A DNA stretch of 64,000 bases from positions 12,230,001 to 12,294,000 of the forward strand of contig CM065296.1 in assembly GCA_032871835.1 (NCBI GenBank). The letters are read 5' to 3'. Both the position numbers and the translations under genes were made by a program. Each line of letters begins with the position of its first letter. The stretch's first letter is position 1. Positions 49,401 to 62,013 of this stretch are shown here, in pieces. The stretch comes from Dipteronia dyeriana (lineage: Eukaryota > Streptophyta > Magnoliopsida > Sapindales > Sapindaceae). The notes beneath the pieces were generated by a model. That model worked only from the letters and a program-made list of their open reading frames with translations, was not told the DNA's origin and did not search any database.

Positions 49401-50444
49401 ATAATAGTATACTACAAACTAGGGATGATTATGCACAGTTAGACCAATATGCACCAATACAACAGGCGAATCCCCTGTGCATATCATATATCAATGGAAA
49501 TTTAATGGGTTGATCCACCTACATGTCTTGCTTTTACAGCTATATCAGGAGTTACTCCACATATTACTTGATGATGTTAAATTATCCAAAAAAAAATGAG
49601 AAATGTATTTTTTCAACTGTACCATTCAAACATGCCATGTGTATGAATATAACAAAAGGTGATGGAAGAACGGATGGCCTCAAACAACTCATACGTCGTG
49701 GATTCAACACAATAAACACAAACATAGAGAATCTGCAAATGATTGATCATGCTGCAACATTTCACTATTGTACGGGCCACTTGAAGCCACGACAGTGCAA
49801 GCAAAGTTCTGTACAAACAAACCTTAATCCCTTCATAGAGAGCCCGTGAACGACATGAACGTAAGCAAGCATGATCATATTCTGAACGAACAAACTCACG
49901 GAGTCGCTGCAATTTCAACCTCCGACGCCACTGCTGCCATGACCAAGCAAGGGGATATGCAAGAATACCAAGAATGCTGAACATTGCACCCTCCCACCAA
50001 TGATATGTGGCAATAGCATTTATGTCATCCACAAATGTATTAAATGCACCCTCATATCTGTCGGGTCATATGAACAAGGTAAAAATCATAACCATATTGA
50101 CAAATGGAAACTAAAATACAAGCTACACACAAAAATAGAATATTGGAAGGATTATAAAAATTCAAAAAGGTATCAAATTAAAGTTAATTGCTGTAAAACA
50201 AGTGACCAAATAAATACAATGGAGCACTTGACTTGGATATTAAACTTACACGATCTCTTTAATTTGCTCAGGAGGAGTATGAGAAAGGTGCCAAGGGTCA
50301 CTGAAAGTATCAGGACCTATAAAGTACATTCTGTGCACATGACTTTGAGATTCCTCGGCTCTGTTCGTCTCTAAGACCTGGAAAGAGAGCAGCATATTCT
50401 CAACCCAGTTAAAAAAACAAACCAGCAAAAACTGAAACTAGGAG

Positions 50445-50503
<59 letters not shown>

Positions 50504-53500
50504 GCAATTGCCTAAAAGACTAGATTCTAGCTTAATACAACAACTACGAGCCAATAAAATATAATAAACCTCTTCGTTGGAAAAAAAAAATATAATAAAC
50601 CTCATTCAGTGACTCCAGGAAAGGAAAAGAGTGATCTATTTGAGAGCCATGTTGAGTAGGAGCTGGGCCATGTAGTTCATCAACCCCGACAAACTTAATC
50701 CGCGCAACACTAAGCACCAGTGCTAAGAGAATGAGGAGACCGATGAGAAGAAGACAAAATAACCAAGGCCCACCAAATGTGTTGATCAACTCCTCAAGGG
50801 CGGTATAACAGTGTGGCATGTGATATCTGTCTGAAATACATTTGTAAGGACAGGGAGTTTCAGCAATACCACCTGTTAAAGTAGACAACGAAAGGTTGAA
50901 GATTAATGTACCAGAAGTTATAACAGTATTCAACATTGATTAGTATTAGACTTCAAATCAGTAACATGAATAGCAAAATGATGTAGCAGTGAGAGATGCA
51001 AATCCATGAAAACTACAACACTTTCTAGAACAATTCACCAGTTAGGTTATATAGCATGTCACTATAAAGCACCGCTGATTGAAGAGAAGAAATACCTCGT
51101 ACAGCAACATAAGTGGCACGATGAGGAAGCTCACGAGTTGGGCACTGACGACAAAGCGCTTTATCAGATCCAGTTACATTTTTATAAGTTCCAAGAGGGC
51201 ATTCCTGAAAAAGTACAAACGATACAATTTAAAAACTCAGCATCCTCACAACTCCACAAGTGCCACCAGGACATTTGTTGAAGAAATACATTTAACAAAA
51301 AATAGAAACTTCATCAACAATATGCTTCTGCTGCAGTTTATTAAGTAATCAGTTAAGAAGGCAGTGAAAACGATATCATAGGCTAAGAAAAAAAAAGGAA
51401 AGAGGGGAATGATTGGGGGCATCCTAATGTGAATTCAAGAAAGATCGGAATGCCGAACTACTTTAACACAACCTAAATTTCAGGGAAGGCGAAATAGATT
51501 ATTAAAATACACCTACTTAACTCTTAAAATTTACTGAATAGTATGTCTTTTATAACTTAAGACATTAAAGACAAAAGAATGCGACGAATACAACATATAA
51601 GAAGAATACCAAAATGTCATATATTGAAACATCACCTCGCAAAATACACCATAAAGTCCTTTTGGGCAGGCTTTCCCAGTGGTTGATCCATTTTCTCCAG
51701 CACCACTTTCGTGTCCGCCCAAGCCACCCCTATGATAACATTAGAACATTATATGCTATTTAAAATAACAAAATGAGGTAAGAGCAGGAACTAAAAACAT
51801 TATATTCAGTTTTATAAAGAAGGGAAAAAATATATTGCAGATCTAGACAAAACAAGAAATGAGGGTCTCTTCATGAAAACGAAATCATTGAGAAATCATA
51901 GATATGCTTCTGGTGAATACTGATGGATTATTGTCATAAATATAGCCCATCATATTCAGTGGAGAGATAAAAAAGGTATTCGGACACAAACATTAGCAGC
52001 GATAATTTCTAGCTCCTCAGTCAACTCCTACAAAATATGTTATAGTGTAATGCATGGAAAATGGATCAAAAGTAATATGGTTTGCAATATTCTCGCAATG
52101 TATTTAATAAAAAATCAAGCAAAACTGTTTAAGATAGTTTCTCATAATCAAATTCCACTGCAGTTGTTATGAGATAAGTGTAAATATCACAGTAGGGCCA
52201 AGCATGTTATAACATGCAATCTAAGTGGCATTTTGGGTATTACATATAACAATACAACATCTACACTTTCCTCACAAGTACAGCAATGAAATAAAAAACT
52301 TCATATATTCTGATGGCTCTCTATTTTATTATTCATTATTCATCAAGTAACAAAACACACCATTTTGCAATGTTATGGCCACATGCTCTTTTCTGTATAA
52401 TACAATGGTAAATAAAAATTGCTCCCGTTTAATTGTTTTAACAAATATAAGAATAAGGTATATGTGTATCTTTTGTTGATTTTTAGTGGCTCTTATGAAC
52501 CGTTTCAGCTTTTAGCCTTTAGAATCGTACATTTCCAAGTTCTATGTTTGATCTCTATATTCCAATTCTCTCTTCATCAATAAAAGTCTAGTTTCTGAAA
52601 AAAGATGTATGTGTCGTGTCTGTAAGTTCACATTTTACCCGTTGGTGTGAATGATCTCCATGGTAATTCAATGTTATATATCTTTTGACTTCAGCACGAG
52701 GAACCAGAAGAAAGAAAAATCAAAGTGCACGCATGCATACAGATTGCCATAGAGTTTAAGTTTTATTCAGCATCTCAAAGAAACAAGATATTAAGGGGGG
52801 AAGAGCATAACTAAAAAGCAGAAGAAAATATAACCACAGCCTTGTGTTAATGCCCAATGGGAAGGGAAGAAAAGTAACCATCTGAGTATAAAATAATCCA
52901 AACTAGTAGTAACAGTCTTTAATTGAATGCTCAACTTCTTAGAAAAATAGGATATAGAGAAACCAAGGGAATTTATCAGCAGTGTCATAAAAAGTATATA
53001 ATATTTAATAGATTAAACTAAATAAGGACCTGGTGTGGATGCTTCCCCTCACACTAGCAATGGGCTGGTATACATCTCCAGTTGGAATGTCTGACCAATG
53101 AAAATGAATCCTTCCACCTCCTCCTCCACCTGCCCCGTCAGAACTGCCATACCCCCCGACACTTGAAAGGATAGCAGACTCACCAACATCCAGTGTCCGC
53201 AAAAACAGAAGTATAGTTCCACCAGAACCACCACCAGGACAAACACTTGGATCATTGGTAAGAGCAAGATATTCCTTTACAAACGATCCTTTAAGACTCT
53301 CTCCATCAGCTCTTACCGAACCTCCAATTAACAAACTAGACAAAGGATGCTCCAATGAACCCATCACTGCTCAAAACACAGAATAAATAAAAAAAATATA
53401 GGGAAAAAAAAAATTGAAGCAACGTCCATCACTACCAGCTCAGATAGAGTATAACAAATCAAACATCCAAATTCTCTTCAACATGAAATACATTATTTGA

Positions 53501-54154
53501 CCATGATCTCATTGCAAATCAAAAGTGTGGTGAAAAATATTCCATTTCAACCTAGGCAAAAGAAAAGAAATTCACCACTGAAATGAGGCATATCTAATAG
53601 CAATCAAACACACACAGAATAAAATCATAAATGAATTTCACATAGAAACTTGTTCAGCAGATACACACATGACAGGGTAAAAGAGACTTAAACTTCATCT
53701 TCAAAGAATTCATAATCAATTCAAGAGTACCTGTCCAGTGAATTAACCCAAACATACCTATGATACCACCACCTGATGTAGAATAAGCTGAGCTGTCATT
53801 TCCACTTCCACTTCCAAGTTCACAAGGTAAATCCACATTTCCATAGGAAATACCTCCTTCAATATAACTACCATTGGAACATGCAGGACCACCTTTACCA
53901 CCATGCCCACCACCACTGCCAATACCATTGCTTAGAAAATTGCCTCTACCCACTCCCCCTGTGCATCCTGCAAAGCAGAAAAAAATCACAGGTCCAGTTA
54001 AAATACAATTATTTTACAGGAATATCCGTAAATTGTGTAGTTTATTGTTTCCTTCAAGACAAAGGCCACGAATGGGCCATAATCAGTGTGTGCATATGTG
54101 GATGAAGAGATGAAGCAAAATGAAAGAAGTAGAAGTTGTCAATTGATTACGATT

Positions 54155-54217
<63 letters not shown>

Positions 54218-57200
54218 ACCCATCCCAGATGAACTTATAGTTCCAGAAGACTGGACAGATATAGTTCTTGTGCGGTGGAAATGAACAACTGATCCTTGTA
54301 CCAGGCCATCAACAACAATATCCTCAACTCGACAAATCTGAAAAGGCAAACTAATGAAGCAATTAAATAAATTGAAAAATATATATAAATTGAAAACCTT
54401 TTAAATGCAAAAATGATATGTAATAAACACCTGAAGGGTAAAAGATAGAGATGAGTTCACATTGCAATCTTCAGGGGGGTGAAGTAGTTCAATGGGGCAA
54501 TCTTCGAGTTCGCAATAGAGCCTCGGTGTGCTAATAAACAAAGTCAAACTTAGTTTAATAACATATAAAACAAATCAAACTTAGAATAAAGATCTGATAC
54601 AACCAAGAATAACTTACACTGCATCAGTGGTTGCATTCTCTAATGGACCACGTAAAACAGAAGCAGGTCCAACCTTCATGCAAAACATTATTAAGTTATT
54701 TCAGACTCATATTTGGCAAGTAACATAAACTTGCTATACGCTCAACATTGGCAACTGTTACAAATACAATTACTCATGGTAGTCTGCAAATAAAGTTCAT
54801 TGCTTTGCCATTCGTAGTTTTAGATTGCCTTCGGAAATAGTAATCACTCAACAAATAGAAGGATCATACTTTGTTGTGTTTTTGTCACTACTGTTACAAT
54901 ATTATGAATCCCAAACAGTACTAAAATGTCTTCAAACCACAATAGAATAAAAATTGGCTGTTTGGGGAGTACAAATTTGCCCAAAAAAGAAACCAAAAAA
55001 GAAAAAAGGCCTTCCGATCTGAAGAAACTGAGCGATCCCTAGCTCCAGTTTTTAAGAGATAGAGAGAGTAACAAGAACAGGAGAATATTCAAACACTGAT
55101 ATAGTAACTTGGGAACCCTTGTATCAAAAAAAAAAAAAAAACTCAGAACCAATTCCCACAATCAAATGCCACATTTCATACACTCTAAAAGTGAAACCAA
55201 AAGGAGGCCAAAATACTGAGGTAAATCAACCCCAAAAGGGGATTTCAAAATTAGGATGGATGCCCAGAAATAATAAGGGCACCACAACCGATCACCAATG
55301 CCACCTTAATGCATACAAAAGCTCTTATGTTGTTGCTAATAGCCTGATAATACAAAAAGATAAAATGATCTCCTCCGAGCTTTCTTTCAAACAAATCTCT
55401 TTGCAAAATGTCAAAAATAGTGTCTCACTCTTAATTTATAACTTATCAAAAAAGTAAAAAAGTTATTTATTGCCCTCATGCAGACTCATTACGGGTAGAT
55501 GGATCTAAACAAAACTAAAATGTAAGCTTGTTCAGCAAAAAAAAAGGGCAATTGGTAGTGGTAACACTGAACGAGCATACAATTTGAAAAGCACAAGTAT
55601 TATGTGTGCATGGTATATTCCAGACCATCATTTAACCATCCAAGTTTTCGTGTTCACCCATACTAAAAACAAAAACAGTTTACGAGCCACCAAGAAAAAG
55701 CACTTGGTAAATTAGGATCAATTATCGAACAGTAGCTTACATGAATACTGTAGAATAAAGATAAAACCAGACGTTGAGCTTCAATACAATCCCCAGGTCC
55801 TGATAAATTCAATAAACCTTGTCCATGAACTCCCAAATTCGCATTGGAATGTATAACAGATGATTCCTGTCTCAGGAAAAGGATAAAATGCCATGGATGA
55901 GTGCTACCATAACTTGCTACAAAAGATGGCAAAGACATGCTAGATGATATACCTTGAGAACAACTAAATTACTAGCCTCAAGCAAGGAAGTTGCAACTGT
56001 TACATCTCCACCACCATCTATAAACATTTTGGAATTCCACATCAAGAATATTTTCACGGACATTCGTAGAGCCCCATAAACCTGAAATACAACAAGCCCA
56101 ATGATCATACAGCGTAATAAAATTTGTTAGAAACTCAAAAGAAGTATCTGATAAAGCAGCAATACTTTGAAAGTTCAGAAAGAAGCTCAATAAAAATGAA
56201 ACTAAGGAAAAGTGTGGTATCTGGCTAGAATTAATCAAACAGTGATCATAGAGTAACAACAGCATCAATACAAGATGTCATTCTCAGAACAAGGACAAGG
56301 AATAAATATACATATAAATTATGTACAGAAAACAGGGAAAAGTGCTAAAAGAATTGTAAGAAAATAAGCAATACACATAACCCATATACGAAAAAGCAAT
56401 CGTATACAAAGATAGTAACATAGATGCCCTTGCAACAGTCACATAGACAGTGTACACAGATATGTGAACCGCATGCACAATCTTTATTTCTTTTATATAT
56501 ATGAAGCAGGAGTCTGAGATACATGCACATGCAATAGACATGTAGAGAGTCTTGAGGATAAGTATGGAAACACATACATGCAAAAAAATTCCAACTTAAG
56601 AAATTAAATCAGAAATTCAGAAGGAAAAGACACTTCTAACAAAAAGAAAAAGGAGGGTGTATTCAATTAGGATTTTAAAAAACTTTTAATGACTTTTAGA
56701 GCATGATTGGCACATGGGATTGGACTGGGAATGGACTAATCTCAATCCAATCTCATGTTTGGAAGCAACTCAGGACTAGGCAAACCAATCCGGTTGGGCC
56801 CTTTTTAAAGATTTGCATGACTAAATTTTTGATATATAAAAAATTTCTTTTACTTTTTTTATTAACTTGATAATAAATAAATTATAAAATTTAATGGAGA
56901 TTGAAGAACACCGGGTGGTTCAAACCTAGAACCTCACCACCATCTTCAACATCATCAACTTCACCCAGTCTTAAAAATCGTCATGTTCATCCCCAATCAA
57001 CAACAAAATATCAACTATGATATTTCCAAAACAAATAAACTAAAATCATAAAAAAGGGAGCACATATACTCGATAAAATCATTGCCAAAAAAAAAAAAAA
57101 AACAGTTGCATATTTATTTCAATTGTAACCACCTAAAGCCACTATTGTTACCACCAGAACACAATGAATCGCCGCCCAACAACCACAACCCAGTCAATCG

Positions 57201-59971
57201 GCCATCATCTAACCACCGGGCCTGAGAGAACCGCCCATCACCCAACAACCAAAACCCAGTGAATCGCCCATCACCCAAGCACTATCACCAAACCCAGAAC
57301 CTAGTGAATCGGCCACCTCAAAAACAATCCCAACCACCACCACCACCCAGTGAATCGGCGGCCATTTACCATAATCAACCTCAAATCCAGAACCCAAAAC
57401 AAGGTTCGAACCACCACACAAACACCCAAACTTTATTTTTCTCCTGTCAACCAAATTCAAATCAAAATTGAAAAAAAAAATGATGTCGCGTGGAGATCAG
57501 TTGAGTGAGAGAGAGATGAGATCGAGAGATGGTTCAAAGATGATCAAGTGTGCAGATCTGTGAAGGTGATGGCCATGCGCTTGTGACGAGAGAGATTGAT
57601 GATTCGTAGAAGAAATTATTGATGATTCTTAACAAGATGAGAATATGAGGCAGAGAGATAGACAACACAAATGAAAGTGAAAATGAACATACATAAAGTG
57701 AGAGTCAAAGTCATGAGTGAATTGTTGATGCCCAGGATAATTTTTTTTAATAATTAATTAATTAATTATTGAATTAATAAATCATTAATTGTTATTTTCA
57801 TTAATTTTTTAATTAATATATTTACCTCAATCTCATGTTTCACCAAACAAAACATGGTATTAATTCATTTCAGTCATGTGTTTACACAAACACAACATAG
57901 TATTAATTTAGTCCGATCCAGTCCAGTCCAGTCCAATCCCATCTAATCTCAGTCCCATCTCAATCCAATCCAATCCTATGAAATAGTCCAATCCAATCCT
58001 GTGCACTAAACATGCCCTTATGGAATTAAAAAGTTTAGGTGTATTCAATGTATACTTTTAACAACTCTATATAAAAGTCATAGGGTATTCAATAAAGACT
58101 TTTATAGACTTTAATAGATCCTTTAAAAGTCGTATGGTATTCAATCAAGACTTTTTATCAGTCTATGAAAGTTATGAGGTATTCAAAATCTCAATGACTT
58201 TTAATGACTTTTAAATATCAATGACTTTTAATGAATTTTAGTTATAACAAATCTCACAATTTGTCTTCTATTCATGCCAAAGACTTTGAATGACTTTAAA
58301 AAAAAAATAGAAAGAATTTCACTTTAGAATAAAAACATAAAACTATTTGAAAAACATCAACCACCAAACATATGTTATATTTTCAAATAAATGCACACTC
58401 ATTTTTAACAAATTTCACAAATAAAATAAAACAAATAACTTTTAAAATGAATAAACATTATTAAAACAACATACAAACATTAACGATCTATAGCACAAAA
58501 AATTAACTTAAAAAGTAATATAAACAACTCTCCATCAACAATGCAATTAAGGACGAGAGATTTCAATTTTTTACCTATATTTTCAAAGCAACTAAGCGAA
58601 ACCAAAACAAATCAAATGAACTTCATTTATGTAAAATAAAAATAATAAAAGACAAAAACCACTACTTAACAGTACTTAACCGTACTTAACCATGCTCATA
58701 TGCCATAATCACGGTCGCGTATGAGTGTGACTCCATGTAATTATGATCAATATCAAACTACCCACTTTTATGCACGAGTCTTATTCAACAACTAGGTGCA
58801 GTTTTTATGTTTTATCTTAATAACTTGAATGAATTTTTGATGGATTTTTTATATTTATTGTCATACTTTAATAGAGACATGTAAACGCTAATATTATTGT
58901 CAGTTTACTACATTTATTTAAAATCAAAATTTATAATATTTTGACTAATTATAAAATCAAATAAAATTGACTAAATATTAAAAAAAAGGAGCATTATGTA
59001 TTTGTAATACAAAATATAATTAAATAAAAATAAAAAATTTAAAATCACACACACACATATATACATGAATGCTTTTGTCAAGTTTAATTAACGATGATTA
59101 TATTTTTTTCATTTGAAAAAATATATTTTTATTGACATGATAAAATATATAATTTTGTTAAAACAAAGTATACATTGTATTTAAAAGTCAATGAAAGTCT
59201 ATAAATGTCTATAAATGTATTTTAAAATGTAAGTCTACGAAAGTCTTTTGAAATGAAAGTCTAGATAGTCTTAAAATGAAAGTCTATAAAAGTTTTTTAT
59301 AATCCTGTAAAGTCTATAAAATCTACAAAAGTCATCCACATAAAAAAAGTCTTTAAAAATCTTTTGAAATGCTAATCGAATACACCCCTCTAAGTCAAAA
59401 CTGATAAAAACAAAATCAGTATTCAAGGACATTTTGATACTCATTCACATCTTCAAAACAGAATTGCACCATATGTACAGTTGCCAATCACCTTGATTAT
59501 AGAGTCGCTCATTAGCAATTCTTCTGCCAGTAATTCAAACTCTGATGAAGCGTAATGCTTCAGCCCAAAGCTCAACACCCCACCGCATAAAAGGCTTATC
59601 TGTCCTTGGACCTACAAAGGCATTCAAACAGAAGAATGAAATAGTTTTCACATGTAATACATAACTGTATACCAAGATTATTGCATATGTGAAAAATCAA
59701 GAAAATAAAAACCAACAATGGAAAAAGGTACTCATTAACTCCATAATACCAAAATTTGCACGGTAGCGATGTATTTAACAGTCTCCGGTTCTAGTGAAAG
59801 AGCTACAACCAAAAGATACAGTGACAACAATACAAAATGCCTAGCCAGGTGCAATCAACAAGGCCAAAGGACAATCTTGCCTGAAATGTTGACTCAGAGA
59901 CTGAAACACTTAGATAAATTAATAAATATAAATGGTAAAAGAGTTATTAAGGTACATAGCATGATAGTGCA

Positions 59972-60006
<35 letters not shown>

Positions 60007-62013
60007 TACGGATGAATACAAAAGTTCATGAGAAAACATATATTCAAATATGAATAATAAGACCTTTAGGTTTGACAAGTTATAATTACATATACCAAAC
60101 AAATACATGCATACTTCAAGGGAACCCAGTCAAAACAGTTCACACTTTGAAAGTCAAACAGCAATTGAGATTTTTACAATTGAGGCTCCATTTCACTTCC
60201 TACATAAACCCTTTTCCAAGCACGGACACATCAACTTTAACAGGAAAAAGGAGATGATGCAAATCACCAACAGCCAGAAAAACAGAGATTTTACACAAGT
60301 ACAAATAAAGGCAAAAGATTTGGTCTGCATATATTAAACCCCACAAACCTGGACACGACTCCAAAGCAAGGGAACAGTGGCCCTAGCACGATTTCGAACG
60401 TAAACGTTGGTCCAAAGAGGCTGATTAGGAAACTCTAGAAGAAGTGTGTCTGTATCTGTTGACATATTGTGATTGCTGACAGTAAGGGTCCTTGGGACAG
60501 CATCATATAAAGTTCCGGCAGCACCAGCATTTTCTGGACAACCAACACTTGTTCCTCCTGCAAATATAATAATGAATAAAGCTCAAAATTACTATTTGCT
60601 CATTTGACCAGTAAAACAAAATGAAAACATGACAAACCAAGTCCAGCACCAGATAATCTTGCACAACCATCTGATAACCAGCTAGAGATCAAGCCCACAT
60701 AATCTCAACAACAAACATGACTAGGCCAACCAATAAATGACAGTATATAAGTGTCCTGGGTATAAGAAGAAACATAACAATGATATAGAAATACAAACTT
60801 TCAAGGTGGCATACGACAGTCTTACAATGATATTTGAAAAACTTACCTGCCAAAGAAAACCTTCACATCATTAATATATTAAATTAACGTAACCAACCGA
60901 TGTCTTCTAAAAATAGAAAAATTTATCAAAGATAATAATCATGGTCAAACAACAAGATTAAACAAATTAATGGTGATAAAAAAACAAGATTTTCTCTAGT
61001 AAAAACAGAAATAAGCTATCCATAGATTTAGGGTCGTCAGTTTTTTCTCCACTTAAAACTTAATGGGTCTGAATTGAACTTATTAAGTTGTTTTATTTGT
61101 TTTTTTTAAGTGGTCAAAGAACTTAAAAATATCAAAAAACAACTTAAAAAATAAAGAAAGAAATCTCAACTTTTAACTTAATTTCAAATCACTGGATTAC
61201 AATGAAAATATTTTCTTCCAAATCTATCCTACCAAAGAAGAAATATTCCAAATTTATCCTAATTTCATATGGTGTAGAGATTTTTCTTTTAACATATTGT
61301 TTATTTAAAACGGCTTTTAGAAAGAAAAAAAAAACCCTAATCACTTCTCATAGAAACCGGTGCATATAATTCAAGAACCTATTTCAAAAAAAATAATCAT
61401 AACCTTTTTTATTATTTGGTTTCCGGTGCATATGATCCAAGAAACCAAAAAAACAAAAATGGTTTCCTCAAATACATACACCTGAAACGTGGACAACATG
61501 CAAAATAACTTGAACTTTTTTTTTGACATTAAATTGAACTTGAACTTTATTTGTAGAACATGCAAAATTATATTCTTTAATGAATTTTTTATTTTGTTAA
61601 AATTAACTTTATTTGCAAAAGAACATACATGTTAAATTACTTCTTTTAATTAGCATGGGTATAAATGTAAAATTACTTATGTTCAAACGATTTTTCTTTT
61701 AAAAATCAAACATGTTGACATTACAGTCCAATGTGAGAAAATAAAAAACAAACATATTCATTTAGGTTCAAATTTCAGTTTTTATTCAGTCTTCAAAAAA
61801 ATTCAGCGATAAAAAACAAACAACCCCTTATTTAGGGGAACGGAAAAACAAAAATACTAAATAGAGGCTAAAAATTGCGAAAGAATTTATGTCTCACCAT
61901 GCACAAAAATTTTGGGTTCATCGTGTCTGCTAAAAATATCGACTGAAACTCTTCCACCACCACCACCAGCGTAACCATTACCACCACAAGCACTAATCAA
62001 ACCACTTCCCATC
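46483..62013 (-). CDS. Large glycine-rich membrane protein (At4g32920-like), 3' 21 exons, 5' end outside window
   Basis: At least 1169 residues of a plant-specific protein of unknown function, known from Arabidopsis At4g32920, At5g11700 and At5g47020. Exons on the - strand: 62013-61898, 60557-60349, 59611-59492, 56081-55953, 55866-55741, 54674-54619, 54530-54431, 54337-54220, 53967-53758, 53366-53030, 51729-51636, 51204-51096, 50872-50601, 50377-50250, 50057-49823, 48773-48585, 48475-48186, 47590-47401, 47310-47068, 46812-46721, 46630-46483. All junctions are GT-AG and in frame. The N-side is extracellular-like, rich in GGGGGGR and GGGHGGKGG runs. A Cys-rich ECPLGTYKNVTGSDKALC module follows, then a membrane segment (WLFCLLLIGLLILLALVL). 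A cytoplasmic-like region (GGDGSYMAPFSLQ) is next, then a cluster of membrane helices before the end DFELFWQS. The exon at 54619 may be off by one base at its 5' end. Confidence 0.88.
50449..50497. repeat. AG/CT microsatellite in an intron of the glycine-rich gene
   Basis: A run of about 48 bases of AG on the + strand is a CT tract on the transcribed sense of the gene. It lies 72-120 bases before the acceptor of exon 50377-50250. Confidence 0.9.
51730..53029 (-). other. 1.3-kb intron of the glycine-rich gene
   Basis: AT-rich intron between exons 53366-53030 and 51729-51636. I see no repeats with clear ends and no coding signal in it. Confidence 0.6.
54154..54214. repeat. AG/CT microsatellite on a splice donor of the glycine-rich gene
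   Basis: A run of about 60 bases of AG (CT on the gene's sense strand). The donor GTAAA of exon 54337-54220 leads straight into the CT tract, as at CABIN1 intron 8. Confidence 0.9.
56655..59387. mobile_element. Non-autonomous DNA element with GGGTGTATTC ends, in a 3.4-kb intron
   Basis: The left end GGGTGTATTCAATTAGGATT is matched inverted at the right end (GAATACACCC at 59378-59387). The similarity runs about 40 bases and includes GACTTTT motifs. Many GACTTTTAATGACTTTT-like and AAAGTCTATAAA-like subrepeats fill both sides (58,080-58,300 and 59,170-59,370) as an extended inverted structure. No clear target duplication was seen, so the superfamily is not assigned. A second element (56699-58017) is nested in it. 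Confidence 0.65.
56699..58017. mobile_element. PIF/Harbinger-like non-autonomous element (1.3 kb), nested
   Basis: Ends are GAGCATGATTGGCACATGGG on the left and, inverted, GGGCATGTTTAGTGCACAGG on the right, typical of Harbinger/Tourist elements. Both sides carry the 3-bp duplication TTA (56696-56698 and 58018-58020). The interior is non-coding, with GATTGGA/CCAATCC subrepeats near both ends and a degenerate CCAGTGAATCGGCC-type repeat at 57,180-57,365. Confidence 0.75.
59976..60002. repeat. TA microsatellite in an intron of the glycine-rich gene
   Basis: A pure TA tract of about 27 bases in the intron between exons 60557-60349 and 59611-59492. Confidence 0.9.
61031..61827. mobile_element. Possible hAT-like MITE in an intron
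   Basis: The left end GGGTCGTCAGTTTTTT and the inverted right end GGGTTGTTTGTTTTTT match 12 of 16 bases and resemble plant hAT MITE ends. Flanks AGATTTA and TTATTTA are similar but not identical as an 8-bp duplication. About 0.8 kb, AT-rich and non-coding. Confidence 0.4.

Noticed and set aside
57259..57471. Proline-, glutamine- and asparagine-rich open frame that might be a small extensin-like gene
   Set aside because: It is the translation of the CCAGTGAATCGGCC-type repeat inside the Harbinger-like element, without start context or signal peptide.
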